The position numbers and the translations under genes were made by a program. 64,000 bases of DNA from JAHFUA01 sp963808725 (lineage in GTDB: Bacteria; Acidobacteriota; Terriglobia; Terriglobales; Acidobacteriaceae), in NCBI GenBank assembly GCA_963808725.1, contig CAWEGO010000002.1, forward strand, positions 1,178,001 through 1,242,000, in the 5' to 3' direction. This document shows, one piece after another, positions 21,585 through 30,046 of this stretch (the stretch's first letter is position 1; each line of letters begins with the position of its first letter). The notes below the pieces were generated by a model that saw only the letters and a program-made list of their open reading frames with translations, ran no database searches and was not told the origin of the DNA.

Positions 21585-22553
21585 ATGACCGTCGCGGTGC
21601 GCTCGTTCGCCAAGATCAACATCGGGCTGGAGATCGGTCCGCGGCGTGCGGACGGCTTCCACGCTCTGCGCACTGTCTACCAGACCGTCGCTCTGCACGA
21701 CCGGTTGCGAGTCGAGGTGGCGCGCGGCACTGGCATCGAAATCCGCTCGAATGACCAGCGCGTTCCTTGCGACGAATCCAACACTTGCTGGCGCATGGCT
21801 GAGCGCGCCATGAAGGCTCTCAAGGCGCGCGGCCGGGTAGTAATCCAGGTGGAGAAAGCGCTGCCTGTCCAGGGCGGGCTGGGCGGAGCGTCTTCGAACG
21901 CAGTAGCCACGCTGCTGGCCCTGGAGCGCGCGCTCGGCAAGCAATTACCGGCTGTGGAACGCCTGCGGCTGGCGGCGGAGGTCGGCTCCGACCTGCCGTT
22001 GTTCCTGATCGGCGGAACGGTGCTGGGCGTCGGACGCGGCGAGGAGGTCTATCCCCTCGAAGATCTGCCGGCACTGGACTGCGTGATTGTCACGCCTGCG
22101 ATCGGGGTTTCGACTCCGCAGGCGTTCGCCGATCTGGATGCCAAAAGGCAGGGAGCAGGCAAATTGACGGCTGAAACCGCGTCCGTTACACTGGATCGGT
22201 CCAGCCGTGCGGTGTCCGCTTGGCTGAGTGGTTCCGCCACCGGTGTTCCCGCCAAGAGTAGCGGGGACCGGGCCGAGGCACTGCTTCTCGACCTTGTCCA
22301 TGCCGGGATCGAAAACGACTTCGAAAGTGTCGTCTTCCCCCAGCATCCTGAACTGTGTGCCGTGAAGCGTGCCTTGGAAGGTGTCCGCGCGGCGTATGCG
22401 TCTTTGTCGGGTTCCGGCTCCACGGTGTATGGGTTGTTCAAGTCGCGGGAGCTGGCCCGGAAGGCAGCTTCGCGCTTGAGCGCCGCAGGCATGCAGGCGG
22501 TGGCGACCAAGACGCTGACCCGGCGGGAGTACTGGAAGAGGATTTGGGAGTAG
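21585..22553 (+). CDS. ispE: 4-diphosphocytidyl-2-C-methyl-D-erythritol kinase
   Basis: A 322-residue GHMP kinase of the MEP isoprenoid pathway that phosphorylates the 2-hydroxyl of CDP-ME with ATP. Recognised by the N terminus RSFAKINIGLEIGPRRADGFH, the ATP-binding loop PVQGGLGGASSNAVATLLAL, GSDLPLFLIGGTVLGVGRGE, and the C-terminal SLSGSGSTVYGLF. A Ser/Thr-rich insertion of about 30 residues near position 190-220 is longer than usual. Directly followed by tRNA-Gln. Confidence 0.95.
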   Translation: MTVAVRSFAKINIGLEIGPRRADGFHALRTVYQTVALHDRLRVEVARGTGIEIRSNDQRVPCDESNTCWRMAERAMKALKARGRVVIQVEKALPVQGGLGGASSNAVATLLALERALGKQLPAVERLRLAAEVGSDLPLFLIGGTVLGVGRGEEVYPLEDLPALDCVIVTPAIGVSTPQAFADLDAKRQGAGKLTAETASVTLDRSSRAVSAWLSGSATGVPAKSSGDRAEALLLDLVHAGIENDFESVVFPQHPELCAVKRALEGVRAAYASLSGSGSTVYGLFKSRELARKAASRLSAAGMQAVATKTLTRREYWKRIWE

Positions 22554-22576
22554 TTTCAAGTTTCAAGTTCGGTCTT

Positions 22577-22650
22577 TGGGCGGTCGACTAATGGCAGGTC
22601 AAGTGCCTTTGGAGCACTTTGTCCAGGTTCGAATCCTGGCCGCCCAGCCA
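22577..22650 (+). tRNA. tRNA-Gln (anticodon TTG)
   Basis: A 74-nt cloverleaf: acceptor TGGGCGG pairing with CCGCCCA, D arm around GACTAATGGCAGGTC, anticodon stem AGTGC/GCACT with loop CTTTGGA (anticodon TTG), T arm CCAGG-TTCGAAT-CCTGG, discriminator G and an encoded CCA end. It reads CAA (and CAG by wobble) glutamine codons. It lies 23 nt after ispE. Confidence 0.96.
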
Positions 22651-22654
22651 GAAA

Positions 22655-22745
22655 ATCAGTACTCAGTACCCAGTACCTAGTACCAAGTTGTCAGTTACGG
22701 CAGTGAAAAGGCTTCCAGCTAAAAGCTAAGAGCCAAAAGCCAAAG
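22655..22745. repeat. Word-like intergenic repeats (GTACC family, then AGCCAAAAGCC family)
   Basis: Between tRNA-Gln and prs, CAGTACTCAGTACCCAGTACC-type repeats (22657-22685) are followed by AGCTAAAAGCTAAGAGCC-type repeats (22718-22745). Both families recur elsewhere in the window in other spacers, always outside genes. No open frame or promoter is evident. Confidence 0.6.
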
Positions 22746-22819
22746 GGTTGTTTTTGATGCATTCCACGGCCAAACCCGGTATCGAGACTGGTTCCATGAA
22801 TCCCACGGCGGGGGCATCC

Positions 22820-23838
22820 ATGGCAACAACGGTGGTGGCAACAGAGAAAAAGAAGGTCGAGGAGTCCAAGCCCGAGCGCAAGCCGCAGCGGGCGCGGCAG
22901 GATGAGAAGTTCAAGATCTTCTCCGGAAGCGCGAACCCGGCGCTGGCGGATGGATCTGCAGCTTCCTGGGCATGGCGCGGGCGCAAGCCAAGATCGAGCG
23001 CTTCTCCGACGGCGAGATCTATGTGCAACTGCTGGAGAACGTGCGCGGCGGCGACGTGTTCGTGGTGCAGCCCACGTGCCATCCGGTCAACGAGCACATC
23101 ATGGAGCTGCTGCTGATGATCGACGCGCTCAAGCGGGCTTCGGCGCGGCGCATCACCACCGTGATCCCGTATTACGGGTACGCGCGTCAGGACCGCAAGG
23201 ACAAGCCGCGGGCGCCCATTTCATCCAAGCTGGTCGCGGATCTGCTGACCACGGTCGGCGCCAACCGGGCGCTGATCGTCGACTTGCACGCGCCGCAGAT
23301 CCAGGGATTCTTCAATATTCCGGTGGACCACCTGTTCGCTTCGCCAGTGCTGGTGGACTACGTGCGGAAGCTGGCACTCCCCGACCTGACGATCGTTTCG
23401 CCCGACGCCGGCGGCGTGGAGCGTGCGCGCTTCTTTGCCAAGAAGATGGATTCGGCGCTGGCCATCGTGGACAAGCGCCGCGTGGAGATGGACATCACCG
23501 AGGTCATGCACGTGATCGGAGACGTGCGCGGGCGCAGCGCGCTTATCCTGGACGACATCATCGACACCGCCGGCACGCTCTGCAAGACCGCCGATGCCCT
23601 GGTCGAGGCTGGCGCCACGAGCGTCTTTGCCTGCGCCACCCACCCGGTGCTTTCAGGCCAGGCGGTGGAGCGGATTGCGCGTTCGAAGATCGAGCGGGTT
23701 ATCGTCACGAATACCATCCCGCTATCGGCAGCGGCACAGCAAGAGCCGAAGATCGTGGTCCGTTCGATTGGAGGGCTGATCGCGCGGGCGATCCAGTCCA
23801 TCCACGAGGAGACCTCAGTCAGCACACTGTTCTCGTAA
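22820..23838 (+). CDS. prs: Ribose-phosphate pyrophosphokinase (single-base frameshift near the N terminus)
   Basis: Makes PRPP from ribose-5-phosphate and ATP for nucleotide, His and Trp synthesis. A Lys-rich extension of about 30 residues precedes the canonical start of the fold, KFKIFSGSANPALADG. The frame then shifts at 22953/22954 (one base missing), and the protein continues as SFLGMARAQAKIERFSDGEIYVQ, with RQDRKDKPRAPISSKL and the PRPP loop LILDDIIDTAGTL. All active-site motifs are present. An essential enzyme with one missing base in an otherwise perfect sequence suggests a sequencing error. If real, only a truncated product from the internal ATG at 22972 could be made. In-frame alternatives for the start are ATG 22757 and 22799. 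Confidence 0.92.
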
Positions 23839-23867
23839 GCGGGACAGCAGGAAGGAAACAAGCAGGT

Positions 23868-24602
23868 ATGGCAACCGCAACAACGACTGGAAGCAACCTG
23901 GTAGAAGCGCAGCCGCGCACCGAGCGGGGCAAGAACGAGACCCGGCGCGTGCGCCGCGGCGGGCGCGTCCCCGCCGTGCTTTATGGCGCCAAGAAGCCGT
24001 CGCTTACGCTCAGCGTGGATCCCAAGCAGATCTCGCGCATTCTCACCTCAGCGACCGGGCACAACACCATCTTCGACCTGCAGGCCGGCGAAGAGCGTAC
24101 CAAGGCCATGATCGTGGACTGGCAGTACGAGCCCATCAAGGGCTCCTTGCTGCACATCGACCTGAAGCGCATCGCCATGGACGAGCGCCTGAAAGTGTCG
24201 GTGCCCGTCATGCTCAAAGGTGAGGCTGCGGGCGTGAAGCAGCAGGGCGGCATCCTGGAGCAGGTGCTGCGCGAGGTGGAACTGGAGTGTCTGCCCGCGG
24301 ACATCCCCAGCCACATCGACGCAGATGTCAGCGAACTCGTCTTCGGCAAGCTGCTGCGGGTGAGCGACCTGGCGCACGTCGCCCGGGTCAAGTTTCTGAC
24401 CGACCCCAACCAGACAGTGGCGCACATCATCTCGGTTAAGGAAGAGGTTGTGGCCGCGCCGGAGGCCGTGGCCGCCGAAGCCGCTGCGCCCGCCGAGCCC
24501 GAGGTTATCAAGAAGGGCAAGCAAGAGGTGGAAGGCGAAGCCGAAGCGCCCGAGGCCAAGCCGGAAAAGGCGGAGAAGCCGGAGAAGAAGGAGAAAAAAT
24601 AG
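23868..24602 (+). CDS. rplY: 50S ribosomal protein L25 (general stress protein Ctc type)
   Basis: A 244-residue long form of bL25, which binds 5S rRNA. N-terminal RNA-binding beta domain (LVEAQPRTERGKNETRRVRRGGRVPAVLYG), then the C-terminal TL5-like domain (VSVPVMLKGEAAGVKQQGGILEQVLREVELECLPADIP, split motif), then a highly charged Ala/Glu/Lys tail of about 50 residues (EAPEAKPEKAEKPEKKEKK). It lies 29 nt after prs and precedes pth, the conserved order prs-rplY-pth. Confidence 0.94.
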   Translation: MATATTTGSNLVEAQPRTERGKNETRRVRRGGRVPAVLYGAKKPSLTLSVDPKQISRILTSATGHNTIFDLQAGEERTKAMIVDWQYEPIKGSLLHIDLKRIAMDERLKVSVPVMLKGEAAGVKQQGGILEQVLREVELECLPADIPSHIDADVSELVFGKLLRVSDLAHVARVKFLTDPNQTVAHIISVKEEVVAAPEAVAAEAAAPAEPEVIKKGKQEVEGEAEAPEAKPEKAEKPEKKEKK

Positions 24603-24616
24603 ATGTTCTTGGGAAG

Positions 24617-24665
24617 GGCACGGCTTCAGCCGTGCCGCCTAAAGCCGCGAATGATGCGGGCTTTA
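24617..24665. repeat. Twin-hairpin intergenic repeat between rplY and pth
   Basis: GGCACGGCT/AGCCGTGCC (24617-24625 with 24628-24636) makes a 9-bp stem, followed by TAAAGCCGC/GCGGGCTTTA (24640-24665). It sits immediately before the pth GTG, so it could influence pth translation, or be a REP-like element that merely tolerates this spot. Confidence 0.55.
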
Positions 24666-24679
24666 GCCCCTGAGGTGGC

Positions 24680-25273
24680 GTGAAGCTGATCGTCGGTCTG
24701 GGCAATCCCGGAATCGAATACCAGTTCACGCCGCATAACATGGGATTCCTGGCGGTGGACCGCATTGCCGAGCAGCACGGGGTACGCGTGAGCAACCGCC
24801 AGTGCCGGGCGCTGACGGGCAGGACGGTGATCGCAGACCACGAGGTGCTGCTGGCCAAGCCGGAAACCTACATGAACCTGAGCGGCATGTCGGTCCGGGA
24901 GTTGGTGCGGGAGCACGAAATTGATCCGGCGCAGGACCTGATCGTGATCTACGACGAGCTGGACCTGCCGCTGGGCGCGATCCGCATACGGCAGCGCGGC
25001 AGCTCCGCCGGGCACAACGGCATGGAGTCGATCATCGGGGCGCTGGGAAGCGAGGAGTTCGTCCGCATTCGCCTGGGGATTGGGCCCGACCATCCGGTGA
25101 AGGACGGAGCGCGCTACGTGCTCGGGCAGTTCAAGAAGTCACAGTACGCCGTGGTGGACGAGGAACTCGATACTGCGGCGGAAGCGGTGAAGGTAATTTT
25201 GGGCGAGGGCGTGGCCAAGGCCATGAGCCTGTATAACCGCCGGCCGGTGCCGCCGGAAGAAAAGGAATCGTGA
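24680..25273 (+). CDS. pth: Peptidyl-tRNA hydrolase
   Basis: A 197-residue enzyme releasing peptides from peptidyl-tRNA that has dropped off the ribosome. Motifs: VGLGNPGIEY, the catalytic HNMGF histidine, KPETYMNLSGMSV, DELDLPLGAIRIRQRGSSAGHNGM (catalytic Asp/His region, split here) and FVRIRLGIG. The GTG start lies 15 nt after the twin-hairpin repeat. In the usual cluster with rplY and rpsF. Confidence 0.96.
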   Translation: MKLIVGLGNPGIEYQFTPHNMGFLAVDRIAEQHGVRVSNRQCRALTGRTVIADHEVLLAKPETYMNLSGMSVRELVREHEIDPAQDLIVIYDELDLPLGAIRIRQRGSSAGHNGMESIIGALGSEEFVRIRLGIGPDHPVKDGARYVLGQFKKSQYAVVDEELDTAAEAVKVILGEGVAKAMSLYNRRPVPPEEKES

Positions 25274-25315
25274 CGCCGGCTGCAAATGCAGGCGCATTGA
25301 AAAGCGGAGAAGAAC

Positions 25316-25723
25316 ATGGCAACGCAACAACGTACTTATGAAGTGATGTACATCGTCCGGCCGGACCTGCCGGAAGAAGAAACCGATCGGGTGATCTCGA
25401 CCGTCGAGTCCAACGCCACCACCGCCGGCATCACGGTAAAGAATGTGGAGCGCATGGGCAAACGCCGGCTGGCCTACAAGGTGCGCAAGTTCCAGGACGG
25501 CCTGTACGTGCTGCTCACGGTCGAAGGCCCGGGCAGCGCGCTGGCGGAGCTGGAGCGGCGGCTGCGCGTCACCGAGCCGGTGATCAAGTACATCAGCGTG
25601 CGCATCGACGAGGAACAGAAGCGCCTGGCCAAGGTCAAGAAGATTCGTGACTCGAAAGTGCGGCAGCGCCCGCAGACGGCCGAGGGCGCCGCCGGCAGCG
25701 AGCCCGCGCCGGTCACGGCATAA
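25316..25723 (+). CDS. rpsF: 30S ribosomal protein S6
   Basis: A 135-residue bS6 with the ferredoxin-like fold that binds S18 on the 30S platform. YEVMYIVRPDLPEEE at the N terminus, KNVERMGKRRLAYKVRK in the middle, and TEPVIKYISVRIDEEQKR. It has a short Ala/Pro-rich tail. SD GCGGAGAAG precedes the ATG. Confidence 0.96.
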   Translation: MATQQRTYEVMYIVRPDLPEEETDRVISTVESNATTAGITVKNVERMGKRRLAYKVRKFQDGLYVLLTVEGPGSALAELERRLRVTEPVIKYISVRIDEEQKRLAKVKKIRDSKVRQRPQTAEGAAGSEPAPVTA

Positions 25724-25740
25724 AACGACGCAACACCGCT

Positions 25741-25790
25741 TTTGGCTTTCAGCTTTTAGCCAAAAGCCAAGAGCTAAGAGCCAAAAGCCG
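25741..25790. repeat. AGCCAAAAGCC-family intergenic repeat between rpsF and rpsR
   Basis: The spacer is made of the units GGCTTTCAGCTTTTAGCC and AGCCAAAAGCCAAGAGC, which are each other's approximate reverse complements, so the whole block can fold. It separates two genes that are normally co-transcribed. Similar blocks are at 22711-22745, 26211-26269 and 42904-42970. Confidence 0.65.
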
Positions 25791-25802
25791 ATAAGGAGAA
25801 TC

Positions 25803-26204
25803 ATGGCTGACGAAGAAAAGAAGGAAGTGACTACTAGCGAGGCAACGGCAGCGGTCCCCGCGTCGCCCGCAGCGCCGTCGGCGCCGGCGCCGCGTCCCTA
25901 CGGACGCGGTCCAGGTGGGCCGGGCGGCCGGCGTCCCGGAGGACCGGGAGGGCGTCCCGGTGGCCGGGGCGAAGGCGGACCGCGCAAATTCTTTCGCCGC
26001 AAGAAGGTCTGCAAGTTCTGCGTGGAGAAGATTGACTCCATCAACTACAAAGACGTGCGCCTGCTAGGGCAGTTCGTGGCCGAGCGCGGCAAAATCGTCC
26101 CCCGCCGGCTAACCGGAGTCTGTACTCCTCATCAGCGGCGGCTGACCGCGGCCATCAAACAGGCGCGCAACATCGCTCTGCTGCCGTTCGCGGCGCGATA
26201 CTGA
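25803..26204 (+). CDS. rpsR: 30S ribosomal protein S18 with long Gly/Arg/Pro-rich N-terminal extension
   Basis: The bS18 core occupies the last ~75 residues (FFRRKKVCKFCVEKIDSINYKD, LLGQFVAERGKIVPRRLTG, QRRLTAAIKQARNIALLPF), with the zinc-like Cys pair CKFC. The preceding ~58 residues are low complexity (Ala/Pro then GGPGGRRPGGPGGR repeats), an extension not seen in typical 75-90-residue S18. The start at ATG 25803 follows AAGGAG. Confidence 0.95.
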   Translation: MADEEKKEVTTSEATAAVPASPAAPSAPAPRPYGRGPGGPGGRRPGGPGGRPGGRGEGGPRKFFRRKKVCKFCVEKIDSINYKDVRLLGQFVAERGKIVPRRLTGVCTPHQRRLTAAIKQARNIALLPFAARY

Positions 26205-26210
26205 AAGGCG

Positions 26211-26269
26211 GCTCTTGGCTTTTAGCTCTTGGCTCTTAGCCAAAGGCCAAAAGCCAACGGCCAAGAGCG
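26211..26269. repeat. AGCCAAAAGCC-family intergenic repeat between rpsR and rplI
   Basis: CTCTTGGCTTTTAGCTCTTGG is mirrored by CCAAAGGCCAAAAGCCAACGG and ends in CCAAGAGC. Same family as 25741-25790, again in a ribosomal-protein spacer. The two arms can form a long imperfect hairpin. Confidence 0.65.
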
Positions 26270-26289
26270 AACTTGAAACGGAGTCATCT

Positions 26290-26757
26290 ATGGAAGTCAT
26301 CCTCAAAGAAGATGTCCCCAAGCTGGGCGCGCGCGGCGACGTTGTGAAGGTGGCCGAGGGGTATGGGCGCAACTTCCTACTGCCGCGCAAGCTGGCCATC
26401 GAGGCCACTCGCGGCAATCGCGCCGTGATCGAGCAGATGAAGCAGGCGGCGCTCCGCCGCGCGGCCACGGATAAGGCCGAGGCCGAGGCCCAGGCCAAGC
26501 AGCTTGAGACCGTGACCCTGAGCTTTACCCGCAAGGCGGGCGAGAAAGACCAGCTCTTCGGCTCGGTCACTTCGGGCGACATCGGGGCCGCCCTGGAAGC
26601 CAAGGGCTACAGCCTCGACCGCCGCAAGATCCACCTCGACGAGCCGCTGAAGCATATCGGCGAGTTCAAAGTGCCGATCCGGCTCTACAAAGGCGTGGAC
26701 GCGACCATCAAGGTGCTCGTGGACAAGGAGCCGTCGGCGCCGGAAGGCGAAGAGTAG
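26290..26757 (+). CDS. rplI: 50S ribosomal protein L9
   Basis: A 155-residue bL9: N-terminal rRNA-binding domain (MEVILKEDVPKLGARGDVVKV, GYGRNFLLPRKLAI), connecting helix with Ala/Glu/Lys-rich sequence, and C-terminal domain (FGSVTSGDIGAALEAKGYSLDRRKI). Last gene of the rpsF-rpsR-rplI group. Confidence 0.96.
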   Translation: MEVILKEDVPKLGARGDVVKVAEGYGRNFLLPRKLAIEATRGNRAVIEQMKQAALRRAATDKAEAEAQAKQLETVTLSFTRKAGEKDQLFGSVTSGDIGAALEAKGYSLDRRKIHLDEPLKHIGEFKVPIRLYKGVDATIKVLVDKEPSAPEGEE

Positions 26758-27140
26758 CCCAGCCCACGGGGGGCGGGGGCGCGACAACGCGGGTTCCGGC
26801 ATCCACAAGAAAGCCTGAGATATCATTCTTCCGACGAGCGAAGCGAGGCGGGAGGATCTGGCGAAGTAGCTGACACGACCAGCGCCGGTGGCGGAGACTA
26901 AGACGTCAGATCCTCCGCTCGGCTTTGCCTCGCGAAGGATGACACCATCAAGAATGGCCATCAGAGTACGCTGGGTCGGTCAGCGTGGCTTCGTGTCCCC
27001 GCTAAGACCCGCGCTTTCCCCCTTCCTACCCTTATAATTCCTGCTCACGGAAGCCTCCCTGGGCCGTCCAACACCATGCAAGCGAGCTAGTTAGTCTGAG
27101 CGTAGTGGGGCACGCTCGACATCAGGCTCAGGAGAGAAAC
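26758..27140. other. 383-bp spacer between rplI and the sigma-factor gene with REP-like inverted repeat
   Basis: It contains an imperfect inverted repeat of about 38 nt per arm (26822-26860 against 26907-26944). The arms share GAGCGAAGCGAGG-like and GGAGGATCTG words, a family also seen at 33734-33811 and 50000-50098. A -10-like TATAAT lies at 27033-27038, about 100 bp before the sigma-factor start, without a convincing -35. No gene is evident. Confidence 0.5.
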
Positions 27141-27890
27141 ATGCCGGCCGATTCCGTATCGGGAGCCCCCCAGCCCCTGAGCGCAAGTTGGGGTGGCCTG
27201 GCCCCAGAACGCCCGGGATCGGTGTTCTGGGGCGGGAAGACCTTCGCGGTTGGCGAGGGCGGCGGCAGAACGGCTTCCTCTCGCCGGGAAGATATGGTCA
27301 GCCAACCTCTGAGCCGTGCCGACGACAGCACGTTGATTCGCGAAGCGCAGCGCGGCAACCGCGTGGCCTTCGAGGAACTGGTGCGGACCTACGACCGGGC
27401 GGTGTTGCGCCTGGCGCTGCACCTTACCGGTTCGGATCAGGATGCGCAGGATATCTATCAGGAAGCGTTTCTCAAAGCCTATCGCAACGTCAGCAATTTC
27501 CGCTTTGAGTGCTCGTTCTACACCTGGATCTACCGCATCGTCACCAACCTGTGCCTCGACCATCTGCGCAAGCGGACGGTGCGCAAGGAAGATGCGCCGG
27601 TGGCAACCGACTCCGAGGGCAATGAGTACGACTTGCTCGACCAGACGCCGGACGGGCGTCCAGGCGCCAACCCGGAGCGCGACCTGATGCGGCGCGAGCT
27701 GGGCAAGCGCATCGGGCGGGCGATCGAGCGGCTGACCCCGCGGGAACGCATGGTGTTCGAGCTCAAGCACTATCAGGGGCTGAAGCTGCGCACCATCGGC
27801 GAAGTCCTGAATACGACGGAAGAGACTGCCAAGAATACGCTGTTCCGCGCTACCCAGAAACTGCGCGGATCGCTGGCGGACATGAGATGA
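27141..27890 (+). CDS. ECF (RpoE-like) RNA polymerase sigma factor
   Basis: Sigma70-family extracytoplasmic-function factor. Region 2: AFEELVRTYDRAVLRLALHLTGSDQDAQDIYQEAFLKAY (in parts), with the -10 recognition WIYRIVTNLCLDHLRKR. Region 4: RAIERLTPRERMVFELKHYQGLKLRTIGEVLNTTEETAKNTLFRA. The ATG at 27141 has an ideal AGGAGAG 5 nt upstream. The ~50 extra residues it adds look non-conserved, so ATG 27294 (MVSQPLSRADDS) is the alternative. The next gene, 12 nt downstream, encodes its probable anti-sigma factor. Confidence 0.92.
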   Translation: MPADSVSGAPQPLSASWGGLAPERPGSVFWGGKTFAVGEGGGRTASSRREDMVSQPLSRADDSTLIREAQRGNRVAFEELVRTYDRAVLRLALHLTGSDQDAQDIYQEAFLKAYRNVSNFRFECSFYTWIYRIVTNLCLDHLRKRTVRKEDAPVATDSEGNEYDLLDQTPDGRPGANPERDLMRRELGKRIGRAIERLTPRERMVFELKHYQGLKLRTIGEVLNTTEETAKNTLFRATQKLRGSLADMR

Positions 27891-27902
27891 AGGCGGTACG
27901 TT

Positions 27903-28835
27903 ATGAACTGTGATTGGGTAAAGCAAAACATCACGCTTTATATCTATGACGAGTTGCCGGACGACGCGCGGCACGAGTTGGAGCAGCACACCGAGCGCTG
28001 CTCCGGCTGTGCGGCGGAACTGAAGTCATCGCGCGAGTTCCGCGGGCTGATGAGCGAAGTCCTGCCCGCGTCCGACCCCAGGCCCAACTTGCTGGCGGCG
28101 TCGCGAATCCGGCTTTCCGAGGCGCTGGAGTCGGCTGAGCCCGCGCGGCGATGGCGCTGGACTCTGGACCTGGCCGGATGGCTGCACCAGGTCAGGTTCG
28201 CTCCCGCTCTGGCGGCCGTGCTGCTCATGATCGGCTTCGCCGGCGGCGTGATGGCCAGCTACAAGCTGCTGAACAAGCCCGTGGACATCGCGCTAGTCTC
28301 GAAGAATGCTCCTGCAGTCGCCCAGGTTTCCATCGCCGGCATCACGTCCATCATTCCCGATCCCGGCTCCCGCAAGGTTGAGATCCAGTACGACACCATG
28401 CAGCCGGAGAAGGTCGAGGGGACGATCGACGATCCGCGCATCCAGCAGCTTCTGTTGTTCGCCGCGCGCAGCAACTACAATGCCGGCGTCCGCATGGACT
28501 CGGTGGACCTGCTGGCGCAGCGGCCGGAGGACCGCCAGGTGCGCGATGCGCTCATCTTCGCGCTGCGCTATGACGCCAATCCCGGCGTGCGCCTGAAGGC
28601 CCTCGACGGCCTCGGCCCCTTCGTCCAGAACGACACCTCGGTGCGCAACGCGGTGCTGGAGGCGCTGCTGAACGACTCCAATCCCGGCGTGCGCTCCGAG
28701 GCCATTGTGCTACTGAAGCCGTTGAAGGCGGACGCGTCCGTGCGCCAGGCTTTTCAGCAGTTGTCGCGGGACAAGAGCAAGTTCATCCGGTCGGAATCCC
28801 AGCGCGTGCTGGCTACTCTCCCGGAGATTGATTAG
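27903..28835 (+). CDS. Zinc-finger anti-sigma factor with membrane helix and HEAT-like repeats
   Basis: 310 residues. The N-terminal zf-HC2 (ZAS-like) module has Cys3, His-x3-CSGC (EQHTERCSGCAAEL), the usual sigma-binding domain. One transmembrane helix follows (FAPALAAVLLMIGFAGGVMASYKLL, about 100-123). The outer part carries tandem HEAT/PBS-lyase-like repeats of about 32 residues (YNAGVRMDSVDLLAQRPED, NPGVRLKALDGL, NPGVRSEAIVLLKPL). Such repeats normally bind proteins, so they may be the sensor. Co-transcribed with the sigma factor and with two envelope genes downstream. Confidence 0.85.
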   Translation: MNCDWVKQNITLYIYDELPDDARHELEQHTERCSGCAAELKSSREFRGLMSEVLPASDPRPNLLAASRIRLSEALESAEPARRWRWTLDLAGWLHQVRFAPALAAVLLMIGFAGGVMASYKLLNKPVDIALVSKNAPAVAQVSIAGITSIIPDPGSRKVEIQYDTMQPEKVEGTIDDPRIQQLLLFAARSNYNAGVRMDSVDLLAQRPEDRQVRDALIFALRYDANPGVRLKALDGLGPFVQNDTSVRNAVLEALLNDSNPGVRSEAIVLLKPLKADASVRQAFQQLSRDKSKFIRSESQRVLATLPEID

Positions 28836-28852
28836 AGAGGGGAAAAGCTGAA

Positions 28853-30046
28853 TTGAAACGTCATCATCAACTCGCGGTGCTGCTACTGGCCTTGGCCGCC
28901 TGGGCGGCGCCGCTGTGGGCTCAGGATTCCCACGTCACGCGCTCCGGCAACGGTTGGGTCGAGGTGGTCAGCGGGACGCTGCCCTCGCTCCGCAATTTGA
29001 AGGTGGGCACCGATTTCGGAGCGGTCACGGTGCGCGGCGGCTCTCCCCAGGGCATCACTTACACGGTGCGCAAGCGCCTGAACTCGGGCTCGGAAAGCCA
29101 TGCTCGCCACCAGTTTGAACTGTTCACCGTACGCGCCTCTCAGAAAGCGGATTTCGCCGTGCTGGAGGGGGAATGCAGCGGCGCGGAGAGGATCTCGGTC
29201 GACATCAGCGTCAGCGTTCCCCGCGACCTGGCGTTGGTCAAGATTGAGACCCGTGGCGGCAGTGTGAGCGTCACCGACATCGCGGGACGGGTGGAGGCGG
29301 AAACCGCCGGCGGCGGCATCCACATCAACGATGTCGGCGGGGCCGTCAAGGCTGAGACTTCCGGCGGCAGCATCGACGTGGGCAATGTCGGCGGCGACCT
29401 GCGAGCGGAGACTGCCGGGGGCAGCATCAACATTCGCTCGGCCGGCGGCAAGATTCACGCTGAGACCGCGGGCGGCAGCATCGAAGTGGGCTCCGCCACT
29501 CAGAGCGCCTACCTTTCCACGGCCGGTGGCGGCATCCAGGTGAAGCGGTGTGACGGCGAGCTACGGGCGGCGACCGCCGGGGGCAGCGTGGAGATCGGCG
29601 ACGTGGGCGGCGGCGCCATCCTGGAGACCTCCGGAGGCAGCATCCGGCTGGCGTCGGCCAAAGGCGTAGTGCGCGCCACCACTTCCGGCGGCGGCATCCG
29701 TCTGAGTGGCCTCACCCACGGCGTCACCGCCAAGAACGCGGCCGGCCCCATCTCCGCCGAATTTACGGCAAGCAAGGGCAGCTTCAGCGAATCGTATCTC
29801 GAAACCAGCGTGGGCGACGTGATCGTGTATTTGCCGCCGGATCTGCCGGTCACCGTGCGCGCCACCATCGACGCTGCCACGGGACATAGAATGATTACGG
29901 ATTTCCCCGAGGTAAAGGTCTCCTCCGAGGGTGGCGAGTGGGGCCCGCGCGAAATCGATGGCCAGGGCGCCATCAACGGAGGCGGGCCGGTTCTGAAGAT
30001 TCGCACCACCGCCGGCAATATCGAATTGCGGCGCGGAAAAAGATGA
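28853..30046 (+). CDS. Secreted DUF4097-like beta-helix protein
   Basis: 397 residues from a TTG start with GAGGGG upstream and a clear signal peptide (LAVLLLALAAWAAPLWAQ). The body is a regular array of roughly 18-19-residue turns of the type AETAGGSIxVxxVGGxLRAETxGGSI, as in DUF4097/putative-adhesin proteins that form a right-handed beta solenoid. The C terminus contains LETSVGDVIVYLPPDLPVTVRATID, another hallmark of that family. Being third in a sigma/anti-sigma operon suggests a role in the envelope response (inference). Its stop codon overlaps the next gene (ATGA). Confidence 0.85.
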   Translation: MKRHHQLAVLLLALAAWAAPLWAQDSHVTRSGNGWVEVVSGTLPSLRNLKVGTDFGAVTVRGGSPQGITYTVRKRLNSGSESHARHQFELFTVRASQKADFAVLEGECSGAERISVDISVSVPRDLALVKIETRGGSVSVTDIAGRVEAETAGGGIHINDVGGAVKAETSGGSIDVGNVGGDLRAETAGGSINIRSAGGKIHAETAGGSIEVGSATQSAYLSTAGGGIQVKRCDGELRAATAGGSVEIGDVGGGAILETSGGSIRLASAKGVVRATTSGGGIRLSGLTHGVTAKNAAGPISAEFTASKGSFSESYLETSVGDVIVYLPPDLPVTVRATIDAATGHRMITDFPEVKVSSEGGEWGPREIDGQGAINGGGPVLKIRTTAGNIELRRGKR

